From Oscillospiraceae bacterium (GTDB taxonomy: Bacteria; Bacillota; Clostridia; Oscillospirales; Oscillospiraceae): DNA of 64,000 bases. The position numbers and the translations under genes were made by a program. The DNA is taken from assembly GCA_017535635.1 (NCBI GenBank), contig JAFXTU010000049.1, forward strand, positions 1-64,000, in the 5' to 3' direction. Under the pieces are notes generated by a model. The model was given only the letters and a program-made list of their open reading frames with translations. It searched no databases and was not told where the DNA came from. Numbering within the stretch: the first letter of the stretch is position 1; each line of letters begins with the position of its first letter. This document shows, in pieces, positions 40,541 through 50,272 of this stretch.

Positions 40541-42372
40541 ACGAGGACAAGAGCTACGAGGGCCAGAAGATCAACCCCCAGACCTGGAAAACCATTCTCA
40601 GCTTCGCCGCCTCCCGGAAAAAATACTTTCTGGTGATCTTAGGCGGCGGCATGGTGGCCGGCATCATCGACACAGCCATGTCCTTTATGTCCCGCTGGGC
40701 CATCGACGGCTTCATGACTCCCGGCACGACGGAGCATCTGGGACTCTTCGCTTTTGCCGCCGTAGGGCTGCAGCTCCTGATGGCGGTCCTGACCCTGATC
40801 TACTGCCGCGCCGCGGGGCACCTGGAGGCGCATCTCAGCTCCGACGTGCGCCAGGCGGCCTATACCAGGCTCCAGACCATGAGCTACAGCTACTTTGACA
40901 AGACCAGCACCGGGCACCTGATCTCCCGGCTCACCAACGATGTCTCCAGGATCACGGAAATGGTGTCCTGGACCTGCATCGACCTGGGCTGGGGCATCAT
41001 GGCGGTGATCGCCAGCCTCCTGGCCATGTTCCTGGTGAATCTGAAGCTGGCCCTCATCACCGTCACCGCCGTGCCCGTGGTGGCCCTCATTTCGGTGTGG
41101 TTCCAGAAGAAGATCCTCCACTACCAGCGGAAGACCCGGCGGCTCAACAGCATGATCACCTCCTCCTTCAACGAGGGCATCATGGGCGCCCAGACCAGCA
41201 AGACCCTGAACCGGGAGGCGCTGAACAACGAGGAGTTCAACACTGAGACGCGGGACATGTTCCGGGCCTCCATGCGCTCGGCCACCATCTCCGCCATCTA
41301 TATGCCCCTGGCCAGCCTGGTGATCAGCCTGGCCACCGGCTTCATCCTCATCGCGGGCGGCCACGACGTACAGCACGGCATCCTCACCATCGGCACCCTG
41401 AATTTCTTCATCAACATCGGCAACATGATGTTCGAGCCCATCCGCAACTTCGCGGGCATCTTCTCGGAATTCCAGTCCTGCCAGGCCGCCGCGGAGCGGG
41501 TGGCGGACGTGCTTCTGAGCCAGGGGGAGATCGAGGACGCGCCGGAGGTCACGGAAAAGTACGGCGATTTCTTCCAGCCGAAAAAGGAGAACTGGGAGCC
41601 CATCCGCGGGGATGTGGACTTCGACCACGTCTCCTTCTGGTATCTGAAGGGGGAGCCGGTACTCACGGATTTCAACCTCCACGTGAAGGCCGGGGAGAAC
41701 ATCGCCCTGGTGGGGGAAACGGGCGGCGGCAAGAGCACCATCGTGAACCTGCTGTGCCGCTTCTATGAGCCAAGAGAGGGGACCATCTCCATCGACGGCC
41801 GGGACTACCGGGAACGGAGCCAGCTCTGGCTCCAGAGCAGCCTGGGCTACGTCCTGCAGACGCCCCACCTCTTCTCCGGCACGATCCTGGAGAACATCCG
41901 CTACGGCCGCCTGGAGGCCACGGACGAGGAGGTCCGGGAGGCCGCCAGGCTGGTGGGAGCGGACGAATTCATCGAAAAGCTGGAGAAGGGCTACGAGACC
42001 GACGCCGGCGAGGGGGGCAGCAACCTCTCCACCGGCCAGAAGCAGCTCATCTCCTTCGCCCGGGCCATTCTGGCGGACCCGGCCATCTTCGTGCTGGACG
42101 AGGCCACCAGCTCCATCGACACCGTCTCGGAGCAGCGCATCCAGAAGGCCTCCGAGCAGCTCCTGCGGGGCAGAACCAGCTTCATCATCGCCCACCGGCT
42201 CAGCACCGTGCGGAACGCGGATCGGATCCTGGTCATCGACGGCGGGCGCATCCTGGAGGAGGGCAGCCATCGGGAACTGATGAAGAAGAAGGGCCGCTAC
42301 TATGAGCTCTATGAAAACCAGTTCCGCCGGGAACGGATGAAGGAATCCCTGCAGGCGCTCAGCGGGGATTGA
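40537..42372 (+). CDS. ABC exporter, fused permease-ATPase (subunit B)
   Basis: The 611-residue partner of the preceding half-transporter. Six transmembrane helices, Walker A GETGGGKST, Walker B IFVLDEATSSID with the catalytic Glu present, H-loop AHRLST. Its ABC signature is LSTGQKQL rather than LSGGQ, which agrees with one consensus and one degenerate site per dimer. GTG start overlaps the first gene by 4 bases. The next gene follows after 22 bases. Confidence 0.92.
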   Translation: MNEDKSYEGQKINPQTWKTILSFAASRKKYFLVILGGGMVAGIIDTAMSFMSRWAIDGFMTPGTTEHLGLFAFAAVGLQLLMAVLTLIYCRAAGHLEAHLSSDVRQAAYTRLQTMSYSYFDKTSTGHLISRLTNDVSRITEMVSWTCIDLGWGIMAVIASLLAMFLVNLKLALITVTAVPVVALISVWFQKKILHYQRKTRRLNSMITSSFNEGIMGAQTSKTLNREALNNEEFNTETRDMFRASMRSATISAIYMPLASLVISLATGFILIAGGHDVQHGILTIGTLNFFINIGNMMFEPIRNFAGIFSEFQSCQAAAERVADVLLSQGEIEDAPEVTEKYGDFFQPKKENWEPIRGDVDFDHVSFWYLKGEPVLTDFNLHVKAGENIALVGETGGGKSTIVNLLCRFYEPREGTISIDGRDYRERSQLWLQSSLGYVLQTPHLFSGTILENIRYGRLEATDEEVREAARLVGADEFIEKLEKGYETDAGEGGSNLSTGQKQLISFARAILADPAIFVLDEATSSIDTVSEQRIQKASEQLLRGRTSFIIAHRLSTVRNADRILVIDGGRILEEGSHRELMKKKGRYYELYENQFRRERMKESLQALSGD

Positions 42373-42394
42373 GGACCGGAAAGGAGGACCGGGG

Positions 42395-43531
42395 ATGAAA
42401 CGGACACTGCTCTGCTTCCTGCTGACGGCGGTATTCGCCGTGGGCGTCCTCGCCATGTTCTCCTCCGCCGAGGACGATATTTTCTTCACCGCCGTGAACA
42501 ACACCCTCCTGGACCTCACTGCGGAGACCATGCCCGTGAGCTACAACAGCATGATCTACGTCCCCAGCAGCGTTTTCAACTCCAGGGCCCTGGACACCTA
42601 TTCCTACTATTCCCGGGGCACGCAAATGGTGCTGATCTCCAACGGCAGCCACACGCTCTATTTTGACATGAGCGCCGGCAGCAGCTGCGACGAGGCGGAC
42701 AACACCTACCGGTATGTGGCCATCTATTACAACGACACCGCCTACGTCCCGGCCTTTTTCGTGACGGATTTCTTCGGCCTGGGCTACTCCTACATCCGCC
42801 GGGAGGGACGGCACATCGTCCGCCTGACCAGCGGCAGCGTTCTCACAGACGAGGCGTTCTTCAACGCGGCGTCCTCGCTGATGGACACCCGTCTGAACCA
42901 GTACCTCAGCGCCCAGGAGACCGCCGCCCCCCCTACCTCCGCGCCCTCGCCCTCGCCCACGCCCACAAGAACGCCGCCGCCCGCCGTTACGCCCCGGCCC
43001 ACGCCCACCCAGCCCCCGGCGGGACCTGACCGCAGCGATGTGACCGTGCGCCTCTGCTTCCTGGGGCTGAACGAGGACAGCGCCTCCATCCTGGACGCGC
43101 TGGAGGAAGCGGGCGTGCCCGCCTGCTTCTTCGCCTCGGCGGGAGAGCTTTATGTCCGGGCGGATCTGGTGCGCCGGATCCTGGGCAGCGGCTACGGACT
43201 GGGCCTGCTGATCCGGGAGTCTCCGGCGGAGGAATACGAGGAGTTCTGCCTGGCCCTCCGGGAAACGGCCATGTCCGTCTCCTTCCTGGCCGCCGGCGCC
43301 GCTCTTTCCCCGGAAGCTCTGGCTGCGGCGGAGGAGCTGGGAGTCCGCCTGTTTACCGGAGAAGAGGCCCTGTCGGGCTATTACGACTGCTCCGCCCGGC
43401 TGGCGGCGGCGAAGGACCGCTGCGAGCTTCTGCTGTCCGGACATTTCCGGGATACGGATCTGCTGATACAGCTCCTCAAGGAGGATCAATATACTCTGGA
43501 AGAGATCACCGAGGTCACGAAAGAGAGGTAA
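42395..43531 (+). CDS. Secreted protein with a degenerate NodB-like domain
   Basis: 378 residues: signal peptide (1-25), a copper-amine-oxidase-N-like domain (about 30-160, with SYNSMIYVPSSVF and YVPAFFVTDFFG), a Pro/Thr/Ser linker (about 178-215), and a C-terminal domain laid out like a polysaccharide deacetylase (ILDALEEAGVPACFFASAGE). The catalytic TFDDGP segment reads CFLGLNED, and the H-x(3)-H metal motif was not found, so it is probably a binding or structural relative. GGAGG precedes ATG 42395. It lies between the ABC exporter and GH2 genes, possibly in one transcript. Confidence 0.65.
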   Translation: MKRTLLCFLLTAVFAVGVLAMFSSAEDDIFFTAVNNTLLDLTAETMPVSYNSMIYVPSSVFNSRALDTYSYYSRGTQMVLISNGSHTLYFDMSAGSSCDEADNTYRYVAIYYNDTAYVPAFFVTDFFGLGYSYIRREGRHIVRLTSGSVLTDEAFFNAASSLMDTRLNQYLSAQETAAPPTSAPSPSPTPTRTPPPAVTPRPTPTQPPAGPDRSDVTVRLCFLGLNEDSASILDALEEAGVPACFFASAGELYVRADLVRRILGSGYGLGLLIRESPAEEYEEFCLALRETAMSVSFLAAGAALSPEALAAAEELGVRLFTGEEALSGYYDCSARLAAAKDRCELLLSGHFRDTDLLIQLLKEDQYTLEEITEVTKER

Positions 43532-43537
43532 TGCTCC

Positions 43538-45931
43538 ATGCCCCAAAGCCTGCCGCTGAACGACGGCTGGGAATACAGGAAACAGCCGCCCCCCGCCTTT
43601 TTCTCCGGGGAAGACTGCCGCACTGAGACGGTTCGGCTCCCTCACACCGGGGCGCTTCTGCCCTACAACTATACGGACGAGCAGTCCTACCAATTCGTCT
43701 CCGGCTACCGGAAAAAACTGCGCCTGCCCCCTCTCCGGGGCGGAAGGCGGCTCTTCATCACCTTTGACGGGGCCGCACAGCGCAGCCGGCTGATGCTGAA
43801 CGGCGTCACCCTCCTCACCCACAGCTGCGGCTACACCGGCTTCACCGCCGAGCTCACGCCTGCCCTGCAGGAGGGGGAGAACCTGATCGCCCTGGAGCTG
43901 GACTCCCGGGAGGAGCTGGACATTCCCCCCTTCGGGAACGTCATCGACTATCTCACCTACCAGGGAATCTACCGGGGCTGCCGCCTGACCCTCACCGGCC
44001 CCAGCTTTCTCAGCGATGCCTTTGTCCACACCAGGGCCTCCACGGTCTACGCCGACATCGCCGTGGTGGGCTACGGCTCCGGCGTGCGCATGACCGTCAC
44101 GGACGGAGAGGGAAAGAGCGTGGCCACGGACAACATCCGCCTCCTGGACGCGGCGGACTCCGCCCTTCCCCTTCCGGCGGGCCTGCCGGTGAAGGAGACG
44201 GAGTGCTCCCGCCGCTCCCTGCGGCTGGAATGCCCCGGCATCCGCTATTGGAGTCCGGAGCAGCCGGCGCTGTACACCCTGACCCTCACCCTGCTGGACC
44301 GGGAGGGGAACGCCCTGGACGAGCGGCGGGTCCGCTTCGGCTTCCGGGACGCGGAGTTCCGGGAGGACGGCTTCTACCTCAACGGGGAGAAGCGCATCCT
44401 CCGGGGGCTGGACCGGCACCAGTCCTACCCCTACGCGGGCTACGCCATGCCCGACAGCGCCCAGAGGCGGGACGCGGAGATCCTCCGGCAGGAGCTGGGC
44501 CTCAACGTGGTGCGCACCTCCCACTACCCCCAGTCCCAGGCCTTTCTGGACCGCTGCGACGAGCTGGGGCTCATGGTCTTCACAGAGATCCCCGGGTGGC
44601 AGCACATCGGCGGGGATTCCTGGAAGGTCCAGGCCCTGCGGAATGTGGACGACATGGTCTCTCAGAACCGGAACCATCCCAGCGTGATCCTCTGGGGCGT
44701 CCGCATCAACGAATCCGCGGACGACGACGCGCTCTACCGGATGACCAACGACCGGGCCCATGCCCTGGACCCCACCCGGCAGACCGGGGGCGTCCGCTGC
44801 TTCCGAAAGAGCCATCTTCTGGAGGACGTATACACCTACAACGACTTCATCCACTCCGGCCAAAACCGGGGCCTCGCGGAAAAGAGCGAGGTGGTCCCCG
44901 ATCCCAGGGCCCCCTACCTGGTCACGGAGTACAACGGCCACATGTTCCCCACCAAGAGCTTCGACGACGAGCCTCACCGCGTCGAGCACGCCCTTCGCCA
45001 CGCCAGGGTCCTGAACGCCATGTACTCCCTCAGCGGCATCTCCGGCTGCATCGGCTGGTGCGCCTTCGACTACAACACCCACAAGCAGTTCGGCTCCGGG
45101 GACAAGATCTGCTACCACGGGGTCATGGACATGTTCCGCAACCCCAAGCCTGCCGCGGCGGTCTACGCCTCCCAGCAGGAGGAGAGGCCCGTCCTGGAGG
45201 TGTGCAGCACCCTGGACAAGGGGGAGTGGCCCGCCTCCGTGCCGGAGGCCGTCTGGGCCTTCACCAACGCCGACAGCATCCGGGTCAGCCGGGACGGGGT
45301 GTTCCTCCGGGAATTCTTCCCGGACCGGAAGGCCTTCCCCCACCTGCCCCACCCGCCGGTACGCATGGCGGACTTCTCCGGGCCGGAGCTTCGGGAGCAG
45401 GAAAAGCTGGACGAGGGAACGGAAAAGCTGCTCCACGAGCTCTGGGACGCCCAGGACCGGGGCGCCGACACCTCTTCTCTCCTGCGGACCCTGAAGCGGA
45501 AGCACGACATCTCCGCCGAATGGGCCTGGTCCCTGCGGGAGAAATACGCCTGCTACCGCTCCGGCGGGCCCCTCTACCGCTTCGAGGCGGTACGGAACGG
45601 GACCGTGACGGCCGTGGTGCTCCGGGAGCCGGTGAAAACCGTCTCCCTCCGCCTGGACGCGCCGGAGCGGACCCTCCGGGAGGAGGGGATGTGGGCATCG
45701 GCGGAGGTGCGGATCACCGCCGTGGACCAGCACGGAAACCGGCTCTGGTACGCCGGGGACCCCCTGCTCCTGGAGACGGAGGGGCCCCTGGAAGTCATCG
45801 GCCCCAGGCTCACCGCCCTCCGGGGCGGCGGAGCCGGGGTCTGGCTCCGAAGCACCGGAGAAAAAGGAGCCGGAAAGCTCCGGGTCACCGGGCCCGGTCT
45901 CGCCGGAGAAGTGGAATTCACCGTGGAATGA
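43538..45931 (+). CDS. Glycoside hydrolase family 2 (beta-galactosidase-like)
   Basis: A 797-residue retaining glycosidase. An N-terminal sugar-binding jelly roll (YRKKLRLPPLRGGRRLFITFDG), an Ig-like domain and a TIM barrel starting near FRDAEFREDGFYLNGEKRI, with proton donor Glu392 in WGVRINES (INE where GH2 usually has NE) and nucleophile Glu464 in VTEYNGH, then a C-terminal beta domain. There is no signal peptide, so it is cytosolic and acts on imported oligosaccharides. The sugar is not determined; galactosides or glucuronides are possible. The next gene is a symporter, but of the glutamate type. Confidence 0.88.
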   Translation: MPQSLPLNDGWEYRKQPPPAFFSGEDCRTETVRLPHTGALLPYNYTDEQSYQFVSGYRKKLRLPPLRGGRRLFITFDGAAQRSRLMLNGVTLLTHSCGYTGFTAELTPALQEGENLIALELDSREELDIPPFGNVIDYLTYQGIYRGCRLTLTGPSFLSDAFVHTRASTVYADIAVVGYGSGVRMTVTDGEGKSVATDNIRLLDAADSALPLPAGLPVKETECSRRSLRLECPGIRYWSPEQPALYTLTLTLLDREGNALDERRVRFGFRDAEFREDGFYLNGEKRILRGLDRHQSYPYAGYAMPDSAQRRDAEILRQELGLNVVRTSHYPQSQAFLDRCDELGLMVFTEIPGWQHIGGDSWKVQALRNVDDMVSQNRNHPSVILWGVRINESADDDALYRMTNDRAHALDPTRQTGGVRCFRKSHLLEDVYTYNDFIHSGQNRGLAEKSEVVPDPRAPYLVTEYNGHMFPTKSFDDEPHRVEHALRHARVLNAMYSLSGISGCIGWCAFDYNTHKQFGSGDKICYHGVMDMFRNPKPAAAVYASQQEERPVLEVCSTLDKGEWPASVPEAVWAFTNADSIRVSRDGVFLREFFPDRKAFPHLPHPPVRMADFSGPELREQEKLDEGTEKLLHELWDAQDRGADTSSLLRTLKRKHDISAEWAWSLREKYACYRSGGPLYRFEAVRNGTVTAVVLREPVKTVSLRLDAPERTLREEGMWASAEVRITAVDQHGNRLWYAGDPLLLETEGPLEVIGPRLTALRGGGAGVWLRSTGEKGAGKLRVTGPGLAGEVEFTVE

Positions 45932-45977
45932 TCCAGCGTCTCCCCGCTTCCAAAACATCCAAACAGAGGTACTTAAT

Positions 45978-47399
45978 ATGACCACCGGCATCAATTTCTG
46001 GGACGGACAGGTCTGGGCGTTCATCGTCACCATGTTTTATCTCTTCGCCGCCATGATCCTGGCCAACACCCTTCGGAACACCATCCGCCCCCTGCGGAAG
46101 CTGCTGATCCCCAGTTCTGTCCTGGGTGGGCTCCTCCTCCTGCTGGTCTCCTTTCTCTACAAGGAGTGCAGCGGCAGGCCCCTGATCCCCACGGAGACCC
46201 TGGAGATGCTCACCTACCATGGCCTGGGCCTTGGCTTCGTGGCCATGGCCCTGCGGAACATCGAGAAAGCCCAGGACAAGCGCAGCCGCTCCGGCGCCTT
46301 TGACGCGGGGGTGACGGTGGTCTCCGGCTATCTCCTCCAGGCCGTGGCGGGGCTCCTGATCTCCATGCTCTGCTACTACCTGCTCCGCAGCTTCTGGGCC
46401 TCCGGTCTGCTGCTGCCCATGGGCTACGGTCAGGGTCCCGGCCAGGCCTACAACTGGGGCCACAACTACGAGCAGCTCTACGGCTTCGACGGGGGGACCA
46501 GCTTCGGCCTCACCGTGGCGGCCATGGGCTTCATCTCCGCCAGCGTGGGCGGAGTCGTCTACCTGAACCGCCTCCGCCGGAAGGGCATCCTGAAGAGCGC
46601 CGGGGAAGGCTTCTACGAGAACGAAGCCCTGACGGCAGAACAGATGGGGGGAAAGAACGAGATCCCCCTGGCCGAAAGCATGGACAAGTTCACCGTGCAG
46701 GTGGCCCTGGTGTTCATCGCCTACATCGCCGCCTACCTCTTCATGAAGGCCGTGGATCTGCTCATTGAGACGAACGTCCTGGGCAATTTCGGCTACAACA
46801 CCCTGCGTCCCCTGCTCTGGGGCTTCAATTTCCTGATCGGCACCATCTTTGCCATCCTGGAAAAGGCGCTGCTCCGGGGCCTGCACAAGAAGGGGATCAT
46901 CCGCCGGGAGTATACCAACGTCTTCATGCAGAACCGGATCGCCGGCTTCATGTTCGACCTCATGGTGGTGGCCAGCATCGCCGCCATCAACCTCTCCGCC
47001 TTCACCCGCAGCGAGTTCATCGTCCCCCTGAGCCTGGCCTGCGTGGCCGGGGCCGTGCTCACTTACGTTTATCTCAGCATCCTCTGCCGCCGGGTCTTTT
47101 CCCAGTATCCCCACGAGGCTTTTCTCAGCCTCTACGGGATGCTCACCGGCACCGCCAGCACCGGCGTCATCCTCCTCCGGGAGATGGACCCGAACTTCGA
47201 GACCCAGGCCAGCGACAACATCGTCTACCACCAGCCCTGGGCCATCGTCTTCGGCTTTCCCATGCTGCTGCTCCTGCCCGTGGCGGCTCAGAGCCCCGGC
47301 CGGGGCTGGATGACCTTCGGCATCCTGGTGCTCCTCTTTATCATCATGCAGCTCATCGTCTTCCGCAAGCAGGTCTTCAAGAAAAAGAAAAAAGCCTGA
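45978..47399 (+). CDS. GltS-type sodium/glutamate symporter family protein
   Basis: A 473-residue polytopic membrane protein with about ten to twelve hydrophobic helices in two inverted halves. Gly-rich re-entrant segments AAMILANTLRNTIRPL, GQGPGQAYNWGHNYEQLYGF and LTGTASTGVILLREMDP match the GltS family. Longer than E. coli GltS (about 400), as in many Clostridia. Probable substrate: glutamate or another dicarboxylate amino acid driven by sodium. It lies upstream of a two-kinase cluster in which one kinase has an amino-acid-sensor motif. Confidence 0.85.
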   Translation: MTTGINFWDGQVWAFIVTMFYLFAAMILANTLRNTIRPLRKLLIPSSVLGGLLLLLVSFLYKECSGRPLIPTETLEMLTYHGLGLGFVAMALRNIEKAQDKRSRSGAFDAGVTVVSGYLLQAVAGLLISMLCYYLLRSFWASGLLLPMGYGQGPGQAYNWGHNYEQLYGFDGGTSFGLTVAAMGFISASVGGVVYLNRLRRKGILKSAGEGFYENEALTAEQMGGKNEIPLAESMDKFTVQVALVFIAYIAAYLFMKAVDLLIETNVLGNFGYNTLRPLLWGFNFLIGTIFAILEKALLRGLHKKGIIRREYTNVFMQNRIAGFMFDLMVVASIAAINLSAFTRSEFIVPLSLACVAGAVLTYVYLSILCRRVFSQYPHEAFLSLYGMLTGTASTGVILLREMDPNFETQASDNIVYHQPWAIVFGFPMLLLLPVAAQSPGRGWMTFGILVLLFIIMQLIVFRKQVFKKKKKA

Positions 47400-47470
47400 G
47401 CCGCTGCACAGGGCGGAAAAGGAGCCCGGCCCCTCCCTTCCATCGCTGCTTACGTACCGGGCAAGAGATA

Positions 47471-47557
47471 CGGCGGAGCATCAAAACAGAACCGCGGGTA
47501 CATCTGCGTACCAGTCCGCCGAGGGGACCGACCAGACCAGGTCGGTCCCTTGTTCTG
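47471..47557 (+). ncRNA. Candidate structured RNA ending in a terminator
   Basis: CGGCGGA (47471-47477) and TCCGCCG (47515-47521) form an outer stem enclosing the hairpin GGTAC-ATCTGC-GTACC (47497-47512) and an unpaired A-rich stretch. It is followed at once by the terminator stem GGGACCGACC/GGTCGGTCCC (47524-47549) and TTGTTCT. The arrangement looks like a small RNA or an aptamer-plus-terminator unit. No known riboswitch consensus was matched. It occupies part of the 373-base gene-free stretch after gltS; the remainder (47558-47772) holds the palindrome ATTGATTTTAATCAAT and little else. Confidence 0.35.
47524..47557 (+). terminator. Terminator downstream of the GltS-type gene
   Basis: GGGACCGACC (47524-47533) pairs with GGTCGGTCCC (47540-47549) around AGACCA, followed by TTGTTCT. 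It probably ends the transcript entering from the symporter gene, or the structured RNA just upstream. Confidence 0.65.
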
Positions 47558-47772
47558 CGCCCAGGTATTGCGGAGCTCATGCCGCCAAGGTTTCTTTTAT
47601 GGCAGACTTGAAAAGGCTGCCCCTTTACTGTATTATTGATTTTAATCAATAAACACCGGAGCATCTGCCCAGGCGATCTCCGGAGCATTTGATCCCGGCA
47701 ATCCCCATCTGTGCTTCGTATGCTGCGGCCGACTGCGGTCCCTTGTCTCGTGATCCCCGGGGAGGTAAATGC

Positions 47773-50172
47773 ATGGCGTCAAAAAGCAGTCTTTCAACCA
47801 GGATCATACTGATGGTGGAGGTCATTCTGCTGATCACCAGCATCCTCTTCTGCACGGTTTCGGTTTTCAGATCCAGGGTGGGCATCCGAAAGGCAATTCA
47901 GCAGAGGATGCTGGATATCGCAAACTGCGCCTCGGGCTCAGTAAACGGCGACGCTCTGGAGGCCCTTACGGAGGAGGACGTGGGCTCCCCCGTGTACAAT
48001 GACATCTACAATACGCTGGCGGTCTTTCGGGACAACGTGGAGCTGGAATACGTCTACTGCATCCGGGATCTGGGCGACGGGCAATTCATTTTTACCATGG
48101 ATCTGGACCTGTACACCCCGGCCAGCTTCGGCGACAGCGTAGAATACACCGAGGCCCTCGCCCGGGCGGGCCTGGGAACGGCCTCGGTGGACGAGACCCC
48201 CTACTCGGACGCCTGGGGAACCTTCTACAGCGCCTACAGCCCGGTTTTTGCTTCCTCCGGCAGAGTGGCGGGCATTATTGCCGTGGATTTTTCCGCCGAG
48301 TGGTTTGACGACCAGCTGTCGGCGCAGACCCGCTCCAACGTCGTCAGCTTCCTGGTCATTCTCCTTCTGTCGCTCTTCGTGGCGGCGATCCTGTCTCTGA
48401 GCACGGTGAGGCCCTATGTGCGGATGCAGGGAGACCTGCTGGAAGAGAAGGTACGCGCCGAGAGCGCCAACCGCGCCAAGAGCGACTTTCTTGCGAACAT
48501 GTCCCACGAGATCCGGACCCCCATCAACGCGATGCTCGGCCTGAATGAGATGATCCTTCGGGAAGGACGCCGGGCGCAGGGTCTTGGGGAGGGGGACCGA
48601 AAGGATGTTCAGGAGGCTCTGGTCAATATCGGCGCATATGCCGGCGACGTGGAGAATGCCGGTCACAACCTGCTTGCCATCGTCAACGATATCCTCGATT
48701 TTTCCAAGATCGAGGCCGGGCGGATGGACCTGGTGGAGGCGCCGTATCAGCTCAGCTCCCTTCTCAACGACCTGAGCAACATGATCTACTACAAGGCCCG
48801 GGAGAAAGCGCTGGATTACATCATCGACGTGGACCCGACGCTTCCGGACGAGCTCTGCGGCGACGAGCTGCGCCTGAGGCAGGTCCTTACGAATCTTCTC
48901 AACAACGCGATCAAATACACGGAGAAGGGTTCCGTCACCCTGTCGCTCCGCGGGGAAAGAAACGGCGACGGCGCGCTGGTGCTGACGGCCTCCGTGCGGG
49001 ACACGGGGATCGGCATCCGCCGGGAGGATCTGGAGAAGCTGTTCATGCGCTTTCAGCGATTGGAAATGGACCGCAACAACACCGTGGAGGGCACCGGCCT
49101 CGGTCTGGTGATCACCCAGCGCCTGCTGGAAATGATGGGCGGGAGCATCACCGTGGAAAGCGAGTACGGGAAGGGCTCCGTGTTTACCGCCGCGATCCCC
49201 CAGAAGATCGTCTCCGATGTGCCCGTTGGGGACTTCCAGGAACGGTTCAGGGCGAACATCACAGAGGCCAGAGCCTACAAGGAGTCGTTCCGAGCGCCGT
49301 CGGCCCGCATCCTGATCGTGGACGACACAAAAATGAACCTGACCGTGGTGGTCGGTCTGCTGAAAAACACACAGATGCAGATCGACACGGCCGCCTGCGG
49401 AGCGGACGCGGTCTCGATGGCGGAAAGCACCGCTTACGACCTGATCCTCATGGACCAGAGGATGCCAGAGATGGACGGGACCGAGGCGCTGCACCGGATC
49501 CGCGCGTCCGAGGGGGGCGCGAGCAAGGCTTCCCCCGTGATCTGCCTGACCGCGGACGCGGTGGTGGGCGCGAAAGCACGGTATCTGGCGGATGGCTTCT
49601 CGGACTACCTTTCGAAGCCCGTGGACAGCTACGCCCTGGAGAAAATGCTGATGCGGCATCTGCCGAAGGCAAAGGTGGAGCGCATCCGCGTGGAGCAGGC
49701 CGCAGCAGAGCCCGACGCTGCGCCGGAGGACGGCTTCGCTGCTCTCCGCGCAGCGGGCATTGATCCGCAGATCGGGCTGCGGTACTGCCAGGACGACGAG
49801 GCGCTCTATCGTTCGCTGCTGGCGGAATATGTCCGGAGCAAGGCGGAAAAGGCGGAGAGCCTGCAACAATGCTTAAGCGCGGAGAACTGGCACGATTACG
49901 CGGTCTATGTGCACGCGGTGAAAAGCTCCTCCAGGATGATCGGCGCTTTGGCGCTGGCCGATCTGGCGGCCGCTCTGGAGGCCGCCGCAGACGCGGGCGA
50001 CGGGGAAACGGTCCTGGCAAAGCACGCCGCTATGATGGACCGCTATGACGCGCTGATCCGGGAGATCGGCGCCGTGACCGGCGCACAGGACCTGCCCGCG
50101 GAGGAAGAGACCCTCCTGGAATTCTCCCCCGAAGAGGATGGCATTCTGGAATTCCTGCCGGACAGCGATTGA
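47773..50172 (+). CDS. Hybrid sensor histidine kinase with REC and HPt domains (kinase 1)
   Basis: 799 residues: TM1 (about 9-31), an extracytoplasmic PDC/Cache-like sensor (about 35-190), TM2 (about 195-216), HisKA with phospho-acceptor His245 (SHEIRTPIN), HATPase_c (DTGIGIRREDL, GTGLGLVITQRLL), a receiver domain with phospho-Asp561 (LILMDQRMPEMDG) and a C-terminal HPt domain with His714 (VHAVKSSSRMIGA). All relay steps lie in one chain. The start at 47773 has GGAGG 7 bases upstream. The output is probably the HD-GYP regulator encoded next. Ligand unknown. Confidence 0.9.
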   Translation: MASKSSLSTRIILMVEVILLITSILFCTVSVFRSRVGIRKAIQQRMLDIANCASGSVNGDALEALTEEDVGSPVYNDIYNTLAVFRDNVELEYVYCIRDLGDGQFIFTMDLDLYTPASFGDSVEYTEALARAGLGTASVDETPYSDAWGTFYSAYSPVFASSGRVAGIIAVDFSAEWFDDQLSAQTRSNVVSFLVILLLSLFVAAILSLSTVRPYVRMQGDLLEEKVRAESANRAKSDFLANMSHEIRTPINAMLGLNEMILREGRRAQGLGEGDRKDVQEALVNIGAYAGDVENAGHNLLAIVNDILDFSKIEAGRMDLVEAPYQLSSLLNDLSNMIYYKAREKALDYIIDVDPTLPDELCGDELRLRQVLTNLLNNAIKYTEKGSVTLSLRGERNGDGALVLTASVRDTGIGIRREDLEKLFMRFQRLEMDRNNTVEGTGLGLVITQRLLEMMGGSITVESEYGKGSVFTAAIPQKIVSDVPVGDFQERFRANITEARAYKESFRAPSARILIVDDTKMNLTVVVGLLKNTQMQIDTAACGADAVSMAESTAYDLILMDQRMPEMDGTEALHRIRASEGGASKASPVICLTADAVVGAKARYLADGFSDYLSKPVDSYALEKMLMRHLPKAKVERIRVEQAAAEPDAAPEDGFAALRAAGIDPQIGLRYCQDDEALYRSLLAEYVRSKAEKAESLQQCLSAENWHDYAVYVHAVKSSSRMIGALALADLAAALEAAADAGDGETVLAKHAAMMDRYDALIREIGAVTGAQDLPAEEETLLEFSPEEDGILEFLPDSD

Positions 50173-50272
50173 ATCCCGAACACGCTTCCCGGTCTCACCT
50201 TTCGGCCCGACAGCGCAGCTCAGGGTCAGAAAAAGCTTTACTCACGATCGTTCCCGAAGGAGGTTTGGAGCT

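Noticed and set aside
42359..46033. Long minus-strand open frame opposite the NodB-like and GH2 genes (about 1220 codons)
   Set aside because: Same artefact. No motif or ribosome binding site supports it, and the plus strand encodes a recognisable GH2 enzyme.
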